NCBI GenBank assembly: GCA_003963005.1
Contig: RXJW01000124.1
Coordinates: 1 to 55,107 of the forward strand
Length of the DNA: 55,107 nt
Direction of reading: 5' to 3'
Source of the DNA: Burkholderiales bacterium
GTDB lineage: Bacteria > Pseudomonadota > Gammaproteobacteria > Burkholderiales > Burkholderiaceae_C
Shown here: in pieces, positions 1 through 9,577 of the stretch
Layout of the letters: every line of letters starts with the position of its first letter
Numbering within the stretch: the stretch's first letter is position 1
Translations under genes and position numbers: made by a program
Notes under the pieces: model-generated
The model's input: the letters and a program-made list of their open reading frames with translations, nothing else
Databases searched by the model: none
Told to the model about the DNA's origin: nothing

Positions 1-5
1 ACCCG

Positions 6-2603
6 ATGAGCAAGACCCTGATCATTGCCGAGAAGCCCAGCGTGGCGCAGGACATCGTCCGCGCGCTGACCCCCGTGGCGGGCAAGTTCGACAAGCACGA
101 CGACTATTTCGAGAACGACAGCTATGTCGTCAGTTCCGCCGTGGGCCATCTGGTGGAGATCGCCGCGCCCGAGGAGTACGACGTCAAGCGCGGCAAGTGG
201 AGCTTCGCCAACCTGCCCGTGATCCCGCCGCACTTCGATCTCAACCCGATCGACAAGAACAAGGGCCGGCTCAATGCCCTGTCCAAGCTGATCCGCCGCA
301 AGGACGTGACGGCCCTGATCAACGCCTGTGACGCGGGCCGCGAGGGGGAGCTGATCTTCCGCCTCATCGAGCAGTACGCCCAGCCGGCCAAGGGCAAGCT
401 CAACAAGCCCATCCAGCGCCTGTGGCTGCAGTCGATGACGCCGGCCGCCATCCGCGAGGGCTTCGAGAAGCTGCGCAGCGACGAGCAGATGCTGCCGCTG
501 GCCGACGCCGCCCGCTGCCGCTCCGAGGCCGACTGGCTGGTGGGCATCAATGGCACGCGCGCCATGACCGCCTTCAACTCGCGCGACGGCGGCTTCTTCC
601 TGACGACGGTGGGCCGGGTCCAGACGCCCACGCTGTCCATCGTCGTGGAGCGCGAGGAAAAGATCCGCAAGCACGTCGCCCGCGACTACTGGGAGCTGCG
701 CGCCAACTTCGACGCCCAGGCCGGCCAGTACGAAGGCAAGTGGTTCGACCCCGCCTGGAAGAAAAACGACGATGCCGAGCGCCGCGCCGACCGCATGTGG
801 AACGCGGCCGATGCCGAGGCCATCGCCAAGGCCGTGCTGGGCCAGCCGGCCCACGTCACCGAGGAGAGCAAGCCCAGCACCACCAGCTGCGGCGCGCTGT
901 ACGACCTGACCACGCTGCAACGCGAGGCCAATTCGCGCTTCGGCTTCTCGGCCAAGACGACGCTGTCCATCGCCCAGGCGCTGTACGAAAAGCACAAGGT
1001 GCTGACCTACCCGCGGACCGACTCCCGCTTCCTGCCCGAAGACTACGTCGCCGTGGCCAAGCAGACCGCCGAGATGATCGCCGGCGAGGACCTGCCCGGC
1101 CCGCTGCAGGCGCTCGCCGCCCACGCCCGCGTCGCACTGAACAACGGCTACATCAAGCCCACCAAGAAGGTGTTCGACAACGCCAAGGTGTCGGACCACT
1201 TCGCCATCATCCCCACGCTGCAGACGCCCAAGAGCCTCACCGAGGTCGAGGCCAAGCTCTACGACCTCGTGGTGAAGCGCTTCCTGGCCGTGTTCTTCCC
1301 GCCCGCCGAGTTCCTGGTCACGACCCGCATCAGCAAGGTGGAGGCTGCCGGCAAATCGCATCACTTCCAGACCAACGGCAAGGTGCTGGTGAAGCCGGGC
1401 TGGCTGGCCGTCTACGGCAAGGACGTGGACGACGAGGACGCCAACCTCGTGCCGGTGCAGCCGGGCGAGGTCGTGCGCACCGAGAGCGTGGACGTGAAGG
1501 CCCTGCAGACCAAGCCGCCGGCGCGCTACACCGAAGCGACGCTGCTGTCGGCCATGGAAGGCGCCGGCAAGCTGATCGACGACGACGAACTGCGCGAGGC
1601 CATGGCCGAGAAGGGCCTCGGCACGCCGGCCACGCGGGCGGCCACCATCGAAGGCCTGATCACCGAGAAGTACATGCTGCGCGAGGGCCGCGAGCTGATC
1701 CCGACGGCCAAGGCCTTCCAGCTGATGACGCTGCTGCGCGGCCTGGAGGTCGAGGATCTGACCAAGCCCGAACTGACCGGTGACTGGGAGAGCAAGCTCG
1801 CCCAGATGGAGAAGGGCAAGCTCAGCCGCGAGCAGTTCATGGCCGAGATCGCGGCCATGACCGAGAAGATGGTCGCCAAGGCCAAGGGCTACGACCGCGA
1901 CACCATCCCGGGCGACTACGCGACCCTCAAGACACCGTGCCCCAAGTGCGGTGGCATCGTGAAGGAAAACTACCGGCGCTTCACCTGCACCGGCAAGACC
2001 GGTGAGGGCGCGGACGCCTGCGGCTTCTCCATCGGCAAGATCCCGGGCGGCCGCAGCTTCGAGCTCGCCGAGGTGGAGCAGTTCCTGCGCGAGAAGAAGA
2101 TCGGTCCCCTGGAAGGCTTCCGCTCCAAGGCCGGCTGGCCGTTCACGGCCGAGCTGGCGCTGGTCTACGACGACGAGATCCAGAACTGGAAGCTCGAGTT
2201 CGACTTCGGCGAGGACGCCAAGAAAGCCGAGAACGACGGCGAGCCGGTGGACTTCACCGGCCAGGCCTCGCTCGGTGCCTGCCCGAAGTGCCAGGGCCAT
2301 GTCTACGAACATGGCACCAACTACGTCTGTGAGCACGCCGTGGGCGCCAAGGTCACCTGTGACTTCAAGACCGGCAAGGTCATCCTGACCCAGCCGATCG
2401 AGCCCGCGCAGGTTCACAAGCTGCTGACCGAGGGCAAGACCGATCTGCTGGAGAACTTCGTCTCGAACAAGACGCGGCGCAAGTTCAAGGCCTTCCTCGC
2501 CTACGACAAGAAGGAAGGCAAGGTCATCTTCGAGTTCGAGCCGCGCGCGGGCAAGGCGCCGCCCGCCAAGAAGGCGGCGGCCCGCAAGACGGCTAAGGCC
2601 TGA
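6..2603 (+). CDS. topB: DNA topoisomerase III
   Basis: Type IA topoisomerase of 865 residues, which cuts and reseals single DNA strands to decatenate replication and recombination intermediates. An N-terminal Toprim domain opens with EKPSVAQDIV and carries the acidic motif DAGREGELIFR near residue 105. The catalytic tyrosine is in LTYPRTDSRF (Tyr335). After the core come two Cys-rich zinc-ribbon-like modules (CPKCGG near residue 640 and CPKCQG near 755) and a Lys/Ala-rich tail, as is common in the long proteobacterial forms. The ATG lies at the very edge of the window, so its promoter is not visible. An orphan kinase gene follows after 84 bp and a stem-loop. Identity is clear from motifs and length. 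Confidence 0.96.
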   Translation: MSKTLIIAEKPSVAQDIVRALTPVAGKFDKHDDYFENDSYVVSSAVGHLVEIAAPEEYDVKRGKWSFANLPVIPPHFDLNPIDKNKGRLNALSKLIRRKDVTALINACDAGREGELIFRLIEQYAQPAKGKLNKPIQRLWLQSMTPAAIREGFEKLRSDEQMLPLADAARCRSEADWLVGINGTRAMTAFNSRDGGFFLTTVGRVQTPTLSIVVEREEKIRKHVARDYWELRANFDAQAGQYEGKWFDPAWKKNDDAERRADRMWNAADAEAIAKAVLGQPAHVTEESKPSTTSCGALYDLTTLQREANSRFGFSAKTTLSIAQALYEKHKVLTYPRTDSRFLPEDYVAVAKQTAEMIAGEDLPGPLQALAAHARVALNNGYIKPTKKVFDNAKVSDHFAIIPTLQTPKSLTEVEAKLYDLVVKRFLAVFFPPAEFLVTTRISKVEAAGKSHHFQTNGKVLVKPGWLAVYGKDVDDEDANLVPVQPGEVVRTESVDVKALQTKPPARYTEATLLSAMEGAGKLIDDDELREAMAEKGLGTPATRAATIEGLITEKYMLREGRELIPTAKAFQLMTLLRGLEVEDLTKPELTGDWESKLAQMEKGKLSREQFMAEIAAMTEKMVAKAKGYDRDTIPGDYATLKTPCPKCGGIVKENYRRFTCTGKTGEGADACGFSIGKIPGGRSFELAEVEQFLREKKIGPLEGFRSKAGWPFTAELALVYDDEIQNWKLEFDFGEDAKKAENDGEPVDFTGQASLGACPKCQGHVYEHGTNYVCEHAVGAKVTCDFKTGKVILTQPIEPAQVHKLLTEGKTDLLENFVSNKTRRKFKAFLAYDKKEGKVIFEFEPRAGKAPPAKKAAARKTAKA

Positions 2604-2636
2604 CGCGCCGCTTGCACGGCGACTGCCTGACTGGAC

Positions 2637-2671
2637 TTTTGGCCGGCATCCGGTTCTGATGCGGGCCAAAA
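2637..2671. repeat. Stem-loop between topB and the kinase gene
   Basis: The arms TTTTGGCC (2637-2644) and GGCCAAAA (2664-2671) are perfect complements. Inside them GCATC and GATGC also pair across a seven-base loop, with one G-G mismatch between the two stems. The T run is on the left and the A run on the right, the reverse of a normal rho-independent terminator. It could be a protein-binding inverted repeat or an mRNA structure near the downstream ribosome site (GGGGAG at about 2674). Function unknown. Confidence 0.5.
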
Positions 2672-2687
2672 CAGGGGAGTTCAAGGG

Positions 2688-4550
2688 ATGGCCCTGATAC
2701 CGATACGCCTGGGCATCCAGGCGCGCCTGACGGCGGGCATTGCGCTGGTCGCGAGCCTGCTGGTGCTGGCGGTTGGCTGGTACTGGACGACACACGAGGA
2801 GGCCGACCTGATGGACGGCCTGCGCCAGCGCGAGGAGCGCATGGCGCGGCTCATCGAGCGCGGCTTCGCCGGGCCGATCTGGAACCTCGACCACGTGGCG
2901 ATCGAGAACCTGCTGGACGCCGTCATGGCCGACCCCGAGGTGCATGCCATCGAGCTGAGCGGCCTGGGCCTGCGGGGCGGGCAGGCGCACCGCTCGCGCG
3001 AGACCACGGCCAACGGACCGCTGCGTCGCGAGTTCCCGATCACCTACCAGCCCGCGGCCGATGCGCCGGGCACGCAGGTGGGCACGGCAGCCCTCGTGTT
3101 CACGCGGGATCTCGTCGACGAGCAGATCCGTCGCACGCGGCTCTTCGTCGTGCAACTGCTCGCCGTGGTCGAGGTGGGCATCGTCATCGCGAGCTGGCTG
3201 CTCGTGCACTTCCTCGTGCGCCGGCCGGTGGCGCGGCTCGGGGCGCTGGCCCAGCGCGTGGCCAAGGGCGACCTCGGCGCGCAGGAGACCGTCGAGCGTG
3301 GCGACGAGATCGGCGAGCTGACGATGCGCTTCAATGCGATGAGCCTGAAGCTGCGCAGCGCGGCCGACCAGGTGCAGCTGAGCTCCGAAGGCCTGCGCGT
3401 CAGCGAGGCGCGCTACCGCAGCCTCTTCGAGAACGCGACCGAAGGCATCTTCCAGGCCGACGCCGACGGGCGCGTGCTCAGCATGAACCGCGCGTTCACG
3501 CTGATGCTCGGCCTGGGCTCGCAAAGCCCGGTGGGCCAGCGGCTGCGGGACGTTTCGGGCATCGACCGCGAGGAGTTCCGCCGCATCGTGGCGGTGATGG
3601 CCGAGCAGGGCCGCATCCAGCAGGCCCAGCTGCAGCTGCAGGGCGCCGGCGGCCGGCCGGTGTGGGTGGAGCTGAGTGCGCACTGGGTGGAGGGCGAGGG
3701 CGGACAGCGCCGCATCGAAGGCATGGTCAGCGACATCTCGCTGCGCCGTCAGGCCGAGGCCGAACTGACCCGCCACCGCGACCACCTCGAAGAGCTGGTG
3801 GCCGAGCGCACCGCCGAGCTGCGCGAGGCCAAGCTGCGCGCCGAGGCCGCCAACCAGGCCAAGGGCCGCTTCCTCGCCACGATGAGCCATGAGTTCCGCA
3901 CGCCGCTCAACGCCATCCTCGGCTTCACGCAGCTGCTGCAGATGGACGGCGGCATCCCCGCCGGTCCGCAGGCCAAGCTGCAGCTGATGCGCGACTCCGG
4001 CCAGCACCTGCTGGAGCTGATCAACGACGTGCTCGACATGGCCAGCATCGAGGCCGGCAAGGTGAGCCTCAAGCCCACGGCCGTCGACCTGCGTGCCTTG
4101 CTGGACATGGCCAGCGACAGCGTGCGCCTGCGCGCCGAGCAGAAGGGCCTGGCCTACAGCCTGGACGTGGACGCCGCGCTGCCCTCGCAGGTCATGATCG
4201 ACGGCCAGCGCCTGCGCCAGGTGCTGCTCAACCTGCTGTCCAACGCCGTGAAGTTCACCGACACCGGCGCGGTCAGGCTGCGGGCCCACATCGTCGAGCA
4301 GCACCCCGGCGAAGTGCGGCTGCGGGTGGAGGTGGCCGACACCGGCATCGGCATGACGCCCGCCCAGCAGTCGCGGCTTTTCCAGGCCTTCGAGCAGGTG
4401 TCCGACGCGTCCCGCCACCTCGGCGGCACGGGCCTGGGCCTGTCGATCAGCCAGCAGCTCGTGCGCCTGATGGGCAGCCAGATCCTCGTGCACAGCACGG
4501 CGGGGCAGGGCAGCACCTTCACCTTCGAGCTGAACCTGCCGTTGGTGTGA
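2688..4550 (+). CDS. Membrane sensor histidine kinase (HAMP-PAS-HisKA-HATPase)
   Basis: Orphan sensor kinase of 620 residues. A membrane segment at about 14-33, a periplasmic region of about 120 residues and a second membrane segment near 155-175 are followed by HAMP, a PAS domain (about 240-355), a short coiled coil, and the HisKA motif ATMSHEFRTPLNAI with phospho-acceptor His401. The ATPase shows its N box (NLLSNAVKF), G1 (DTGIGM) and G2 (GTGLGLSI). There is no receiver or HPt domain and no response regulator beside it, so the partner is elsewhere. The signal sensed is unknown. The start is supported by a purine-rich GGGGAG upstream. Confidence 0.9.
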   Translation: MALIPIRLGIQARLTAGIALVASLLVLAVGWYWTTHEEADLMDGLRQREERMARLIERGFAGPIWNLDHVAIENLLDAVMADPEVHAIELSGLGLRGGQAHRSRETTANGPLRREFPITYQPAADAPGTQVGTAALVFTRDLVDEQIRRTRLFVVQLLAVVEVGIVIASWLLVHFLVRRPVARLGALAQRVAKGDLGAQETVERGDEIGELTMRFNAMSLKLRSAADQVQLSSEGLRVSEARYRSLFENATEGIFQADADGRVLSMNRAFTLMLGLGSQSPVGQRLRDVSGIDREEFRRIVAVMAEQGRIQQAQLQLQGAGGRPVWVELSAHWVEGEGGQRRIEGMVSDISLRRQAEAELTRHRDHLEELVAERTAELREAKLRAEAANQAKGRFLATMSHEFRTPLNAILGFTQLLQMDGGIPAGPQAKLQLMRDSGQHLLELINDVLDMASIEAGKVSLKPTAVDLRALLDMASDSVRLRAEQKGLAYSLDVDAALPSQVMIDGQRLRQVLLNLLSNAVKFTDTGAVRLRAHIVEQHPGEVRLRVEVADTGIGMTPAQQSRLFQAFEQVSDASRHLGGTGLGLSISQQLVRLMGSQILVHSTAGQGSTFTFELNLPLV

Positions 4551-4575
4551 GGATCGGCTGAGGCGTGGGTTTCAT

Positions 4576-4673
4576 GAACACAGCCACAGAGGCACAGAGA
4601 CACAGAGACGTCGAGATGCATGACGAGATCCCGATGAAGCCGGGCCTCTCTGTGCCTCTGTGTGGCTGTGTTC
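4576..4673. repeat. Long inverted repeat with CACAGAG-type arms
   Basis: Left arm 4576-4599 (24 nt) and right arm 4648-4673 (26 nt) are reverse complements except for one extra CA dinucleotide. The arms contain CACAGAGGCACAGAG-like purine-rich repeats and enclose about 48 bases. There is no coding frame with family features and no T tract after the right arm, so it is not a standard terminator. It resembles a dispersed intergenic palindromic element. Copies elsewhere in the genome cannot be tested here. Confidence 0.6.
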
Positions 4674-4704
4674 GGCTGTGCCTTGCCTTGCCAGGCTGTA
4701 GCAG

Positions 4705-5688
4705 ATGACCTGGGCCATTGCCGCGAAGCTGGTCGCCATCCTTGTCGCCGTCGCCATCGGCTGGGCCGTCGGCCGCATGCGCTGGCTGGGCGGCGGGCCG
4801 GCGGGCAGCGACACGGACCCCGCGCGGGTGCTGGCCAATGCGGCGTTCTACATCTTCGTGCCGGCGCTGCTGTTCCGCACCACGGCACGGCTGGACACGG
4901 CCACGCTGCCCTGGGCTTTCCTGCTGGCGTTCTTCGTGCCGGTGCTGCTAATGATCGCGGCCCTGTACCTGTTCCACCGCCGCCGCGCGCAGCCGGGCGC
5001 GCCCGTGGTGGCGCCCAGCATCAAGGCCATCACGGCCGGCTTTGGCAACACCCTGCAGGTGGGCCTGCCGGTGGCTGCGGGCGTGTTCGGCGAGAAGGGG
5101 CTGGCCCTGCACATCGCCGTCGTGAGCCTGCATGCGCTGGCCATCCTGACGATGCTGACCGCCGTGGTGGAGCTCGACCTGGCGCGGGAGCGGCGCGGCG
5201 GCAGCCTCGCGGCCACGTTGCGGCAGACGGTGCGCAACACGGTGATCCACCCGGTCGTGCTGCCGGTGCTGGCGGGCCTGGCCTGGCAAGCCACCGGCTG
5301 GCCTCTGCCCGCGGTGGCCGACGAAGCGCTGCAGACGCTGGGCACGGCCGTCGTGCCGCTGTGCCTGACGCTGATCGGCATGTCGCTGGCCTACTACGGC
5401 TGGCCGCGCACCTGGCGCGGCCTGGCCGGCCTGGTGGTCGCCAAGCTCGTGCTGATGCCCGCCATCGTGCTGGCCGTGGGCCACGAACTGCTCGGCCTGC
5501 GCGGCCTGCCGCTGGCAGTGATCGTCATGATCGCCGCGCTGCCGACCGGCTCCAACGCCTTGATCTTCGCGCAGCGGTATCGTGCGCTGGAAGCCGAGGT
5601 CACGGCGGCCACCGTGTTCTCGACGGTGCTGTATGTGGCCACGGCGCCCGTGTGGCTGGCGCTGCTGGCACGCCTGTCGCCGTGGTGA
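4705..5688 (+). CDS. AEC-family (auxin efflux carrier-like) transporter
   Basis: Inner-membrane carrier of 327 residues, family Mem_trans (AEC). About ten hydrophobic segments are arranged as two halves joined by a hydrophilic stretch (RRRAQPGAP at about 90). Family-like features are the early FVPALLFRT, the GFGNTLQVGLPV segment near residue 110, and a late MIAALPTGSNALIFAQRY. Characterised bacterial members move malate, malonate or other organic acids. The substrate here cannot be read from sequence. It stands alone between a kinase and a peptidase gene, with the CACAGAG inverted repeat just upstream. Confidence 0.88.
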   Translation: MTWAIAAKLVAILVAVAIGWAVGRMRWLGGGPAGSDTDPARVLANAAFYIFVPALLFRTTARLDTATLPWAFLLAFFVPVLLMIAALYLFHRRRAQPGAPVVAPSIKAITAGFGNTLQVGLPVAAGVFGEKGLALHIAVVSLHALAILTMLTAVVELDLARERRGGSLAATLRQTVRNTVIHPVVLPVLAGLAWQATGWPLPAVADEALQTLGTAVVPLCLTLIGMSLAYYGWPRTWRGLAGLVVAKLVLMPAIVLAVGHELLGLRGLPLAVIVMIAALPTGSNALIFAQRYRALEAEVTAATVFSTVLYVATAPVWLALLARLSPW

Positions 5689-5764
5689 ACGATGACTCCC
5701 GACACTTCTGTTGCCCGAACCCCCGATGCCCAATCGAGGCCTTGATGCCGAGGACCCCCGCCCG

Positions 5765-8602
5765 ATGAACGCTCCCACTCCCCGTCGCCTGGTCGCCCTG
5801 CTGTCGCTGGCTGGCGCCCTGTCCCTGTCGCTGCCTGCCGCTGCCCAGCCGGCGGCTGCACCAGCCGGCGCCGTCATGGCGGATGCCGGGCGGATCGCCG
5901 TGCGCCACGAGAAATTCACGCTGCCCAACGGTTTCGAGGTCATCCTCGTGGAGGACCGCCGGCTGCCGCTGGTGGCTTTCAACCTTTGGGTCCATGCCGG
6001 GCCGCGCAATGAGTCCCGCGGCCAGACCGGCTTTGCACACCTGTTCGAGCACCTGATGTTCGCGGGCAGCCGTCACGTGCCGCGCGGCGAGTTCGACAAG
6101 TTCATCGATGCAGCCGGCGGTACCGACAGCAATGGCTCCACCAACTTCGACCGCACCAACTACTTCTTCACGCTGCCCTCCAACCAACTGGCCCTCGGCC
6201 TGTGGCTGAAGTCGGACATGCTCGGCTGGATGATCGACGAGGTCGACTCGGTGGCCCTGGCCAACCAGCAGGATGTCGTGCGCAACGAGCGCCGCCAGAG
6301 CTTCGAGAACCGGCCCTACGGCATCGTGGAGGAGGCGCTCTTCCAGGCGCTCTACCCGGAGGGTCACCCCTACCGCGCGGCGGTCATCGGCTCGCATGCC
6401 GACATCCAGAGCATCCAGCTCGCCGACGTGAAGGCCTTCGCCCGCACCTATTACCGGCCCAACAATGCCACGCTGGTGCTCGCCGGCGACTTCGACCCCC
6501 GCGAGGCCAAGGCCTTGGTGCAGAAGTACTTCGGCAGCCTCAAGGCCGGGCCGAAACCACCCGAGGTGAAGGTCGCGATGCCCGAGATCACGCAGGAGCG
6601 CCGCCTCGTCGTGACCGACCGCATCGAGCTCAGCCGCCTGAACCTGGCCTGGCACACGCCGGCGATGTTCGCCCAGGGCGATGCCGAGCTGGACGTGGCC
6701 GCCCATGTGCTCGGCGGCGGCCGTGCCAGCCGGCTCTACGGCCTGCTGGTGCGCGACAAGCAGCTCGCCCAGAGCGTGGAGGTGTCGCAGGCTTCGCAGT
6801 CGCTCAGCTCGGTCTTCAACATCGAGATCGTCGCCCGGCCCGGGGCCTCGCTGGACGAGATCGAACGCCTGGTCGATGCCGAGGTGTCGCGCCTGGCCGT
6901 GTCGCCGCCGACCGACGCCGAGCTGGCTCAAGCCCGTGCAGCCATCCAGACGCAGCTCCTGCAGCGCATGGAAAAGGTCACGACGCTCGCCGACCTCGTC
7001 AACCACTACAACCAGATGGCGGGCGACCCGGGTTTCGTGACCCAGGACCTGGCGCGGTATGCCGTCACGACGCCCGCCGCGGTCAGTGCCACCGTCGCGC
7101 GCTGGCTGCAGAAGGACCGCCGCGTCGTCGTGCATGCGGTGCCGGGCGAGAAGGTGCTGGCCGCCGAGGTGCCCACACCGCCGATGCCCACCCAGGCGGC
7201 GCGCAGCGAGCGTGAGTCGCTGAACGGCGCGGAGCCCTGGCGCAACAAGCCGCCTGCGGCCGCCAAGGCCAAGCCGCTGACGCTGCCCGCCGCGCAGAGC
7301 TTCACCTTGGCCAATGGGCTCACCGTCATCCATTCGCCCAAGCCGGGCCTGCCGCTCGTCAGCGCCAGCCTCGTCGTGCGTGCCGGCCAGGGGGCCAACC
7401 CAGCCGATCGACCGGGTCTCGCGACCTTCGTCGCCGCCATGCTGCCCGAGGGCACGGCAACGCGCAGTGCCCAGCAGGTGGCCGACGCGCTGGCGGGCCT
7501 GGGCGCCACCCTGCAGGCCCACGCGGGTGCCGAAGAGTCCCAGCTGGACTTCTCCGGTCTGAAAGCCAGCGCCGGTGAGGGCCTGGCGCTGATGGCCGAC
7601 GTCGTCCGGAACCCGGCCTTTGCCGCGGACGAAGTCGAGCGCAAGCGGGCCCAGCTGCTCGCAGCACTCGCGCAGACGCGCGAACAGCCCGACCAACTGG
7701 CCAGCGTCGTGGCCAGCCGCGTGTTGTTCGGCGAGGGACACCCACTCGCTGCGGCATCGCTCGGCACCGAGGCCAGCCTGAAGGCCATCGATGCAGCGGC
7801 GCTGCGCGGTTTCTGGCAAAGCCGCTACCGCCCGGAGCGCTCGGCCCTCGTCGTGGCGGGTGACCTGACCGAGGCCGAATTGCGCGCGCTGGTCGAGCCG
7901 CTGTTCGGCACCTGGCAGGCTGCCGGTGAGGCCGCGCCCGCGCAGCCCCTGCCGCCGGCCCGGCCGGTGGCCGCCCGAACGGTCATCGTGGACCAGCCGG
8001 GCGCATCGCAGACGGCCCTGGCCGTCGTGGCGCCGGGGCCGGTCGCCGGCGTGCCCGATGCCGCCTCCATCAAGGTCATGAACGCGGCCCTGGGCGGCCT
8101 CTTCACGTCGCGGATCAACAACCAGTTGCGCGAGGTCAAGGGCTACACCTACGGCATCTCCTCCGGTTACGGCATGGGCCGCGAGCGGGGCCAGTTCAGC
8201 ATTCGCGGCAGCGTGCGCACCGACGTCACGGGGGCGGCGCTGGCTGACATGTGGAAGGAAATTCAGGGCATGCGCGCCAAGCCCATGGGCCCGGCCGAGC
8301 TGCAGCGTGTGCGCAATGCGCAGCTGCTGTCCCTGCCGGGACTGTTCGACACCAATGCCGCCGTCGTGGCGGGTTATGCCGGCAACTGGTCGAACGGCCA
8401 GCCGCTCGGGACGATCACGGCGCTGCCGGGTCGCTACGCGGCCGTCACGGCGGCCTCGGCGCTGAAGGCGGCGCGCGATCATCTGGATCCGGCGCAGCTC
8501 ATCGTCGTGGCCGTGGGCGACAAGGCGAAGGTGCTGCCGCAGCTCAAGGCCATCGGCCGCGAGGCTGAGGAGCGCAACGCTGAGGGCCAACCCAAGCCCT
8601 GA
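5765..8602 (+). CDS. M16 family zinc metallopeptidase, two-domain, periplasmic
   Basis: Secreted peptidase of 945 residues. The start giving MNAPTPRRLVALLSLAG was chosen because it yields a classic signal peptide ending near LPAAAQ; an upstream TTG would bury that signal. The first half has the inverted zinc motif HLFEH (His92, Glu95, His96) and a downstream NERR glutamate (Glu175), so it should be active. The second half (from about residue 515) has the same fold but GLATFVAAMLPEG in place of HxxEH, so it is a non-catalytic partner domain. This active-plus-inactive fusion is the usual PqqL/YmxG-like layout; in other bacteria the two halves are separate genes. Substrate unknown. Confidence 0.92.
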   Translation: MNAPTPRRLVALLSLAGALSLSLPAAAQPAAAPAGAVMADAGRIAVRHEKFTLPNGFEVILVEDRRLPLVAFNLWVHAGPRNESRGQTGFAHLFEHLMFAGSRHVPRGEFDKFIDAAGGTDSNGSTNFDRTNYFFTLPSNQLALGLWLKSDMLGWMIDEVDSVALANQQDVVRNERRQSFENRPYGIVEEALFQALYPEGHPYRAAVIGSHADIQSIQLADVKAFARTYYRPNNATLVLAGDFDPREAKALVQKYFGSLKAGPKPPEVKVAMPEITQERRLVVTDRIELSRLNLAWHTPAMFAQGDAELDVAAHVLGGGRASRLYGLLVRDKQLAQSVEVSQASQSLSSVFNIEIVARPGASLDEIERLVDAEVSRLAVSPPTDAELAQARAAIQTQLLQRMEKVTTLADLVNHYNQMAGDPGFVTQDLARYAVTTPAAVSATVARWLQKDRRVVVHAVPGEKVLAAEVPTPPMPTQAARSERESLNGAEPWRNKPPAAAKAKPLTLPAAQSFTLANGLTVIHSPKPGLPLVSASLVVRAGQGANPADRPGLATFVAAMLPEGTATRSAQQVADALAGLGATLQAHAGAEESQLDFSGLKASAGEGLALMADVVRNPAFAADEVERKRAQLLAALAQTREQPDQLASVVASRVLFGEGHPLAAASLGTEASLKAIDAAALRGFWQSRYRPERSALVVAGDLTEAELRALVEPLFGTWQAAGEAAPAQPLPPARPVAARTVIVDQPGASQTALAVVAPGPVAGVPDAASIKVMNAALGGLFTSRINNQLREVKGYTYGISSGYGMGRERGQFSIRGSVRTDVTGAALADMWKEIQGMRAKPMGPAELQRVRNAQLLSLPGLFDTNAAVVAGYAGNWSNGQPLGTITALPGRYAAVTAASALKAARDHLDPAQLIVVAVGDKAKVLPQLKAIGREAEERNAEGQPKP

Positions 8603-8670
8603 GGCTCGCGCGGCAATCGCCGCTAGCATCCGGGCATCGCGCTCCGCGGGGCGCTCTGCCCTCGCGACCG

Positions 8671-9498
8671 ATGCGCCTGCCCGGGACACGCCGAGATCTC
8701 CTGCCCCTGCTGCTGAGCCTGGCAGTGCCTGGGCCTGGCGATGCGCAGGTGCGGGGCGAGGTCCTGCGGCTGATCGCGCCGCTCGCGCACGACCGCTTCG
8801 GGCTGTACCTGCTCGCCCTGCTGCGCCGGGCTGCCGAAGAGGCCAACCCGGGCCTGCGCTTCCAGGCCGTGGCCGCGGCGCGCATGACCCAGCGGCGCGT
8901 GGAACTCGAGGTCGCCAGCCCGACCGGCAGCCTGGACCTGATGTGGGGCATGTCCAGCTCTCAGCGCCAGCGCGAACTGCGCCGCGTCAATGTGCGCCTC
9001 GACCAGGGCCTGCTCGGCTGGCGTGTGCTGGTGGTGCGTGCCGACGACCTCGCCCGCTGGCCGGCAGACCTGGATGTGGCCGTCGTTCAAAGGCGCCGGG
9101 CCGGCCAGGGACTGCATTGGCCGGATGTGGCCATCCTGCGTGACAACGGCTATCTCGTGCAGACGGCTGCCGACATGCCCACGCTCTACGAGATGCTGCA
9201 GCGCCGTCACATCGACTACTTTCCTCGCTCGGCGATGGAGGTCACGGACGAACTGGCCAACCTCGCGCCGCGTGGCGTGACCATCGTGCCCGACCTGGCC
9301 TTGCGCTATGACGCCGGCAACTACGTGTTCCTGGGTGCCCACCGCGAGCCGGCTGCCGCCGCGCTGGAGTCGGCGCTGCAGCTCCTGGCCGCGCGAGGCG
9401 AGTTGAAGCGGCGCTTCGAGGCGGCCTTCGAGCCGCAGTTGCGCGAGCTGCACCTGGAGCGACGGCGCCTGATCGAGCTGCGCAACACGCTGGATTGA
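8671..9498 (+). CDS. Periplasmic solute-binding-like protein
   Basis: Protein of 275 residues with a short N-terminal hydrophobic segment ([12 protein letters not shown]) that may act as a signal peptide. The rest looks like the bacterial solute-binding family 3 fold in its diverged Burkholderiales form, with a late [13 protein letters not shown] segment and an amphipathic C-terminal helix rich in Arg and Leu. No ABC permease or ATPase gene is nearby, so it may serve a sensor or a remote transporter. A TAGCAT hexamer at 8624-8629 could be its -10 box, giving a leader of about 35 nt. The family call is from overall pattern and not from a diagnostic motif. Confidence 0.6.
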   Translation: MRLPGTRRDLLPLLLSLAVPGPGDAQVRGEVLRLIAPLAHDRFGLYLLALLRRAAEEANPGLRFQAVAAARMTQRRVELEVASPTGSLDLMWGMSSSQRQRELRRVNVRLDQGLLGWRVLVVRADDLARWPADLDVAVVQRRRAGQGLHWPDVAILRDNGYLVQTAADMPTLYEMLQRRHIDYFPRSAMEVTDELANLAPRGVTIVPDLALRYDAGNYVFLGAHREPAAAALESALQLLAARGELKRRFEAAFEPQLRELHLERRRLIELRNTLD

Positions 9499-9577
9499 GC
9501 CCCACGCTACGGCTGGGAAGAAGCGGTCTTGTGCCGGCTGCGAAGCGCGGCCGGGCGGCAGCGACGAAAATCCCGGC

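Noticed and set aside
5711..5764. TTG start for the M16 peptidase
   Set aside because: It adds 18 charged residues ahead of a clean signal peptide; the ATG at 5765 is better.
5600..8689. Long minus-strand frame opposite the M16 peptidase
   Set aside because: Low-complexity shadow composition and no family motif; the plus strand has a signal peptide and HxxEH.
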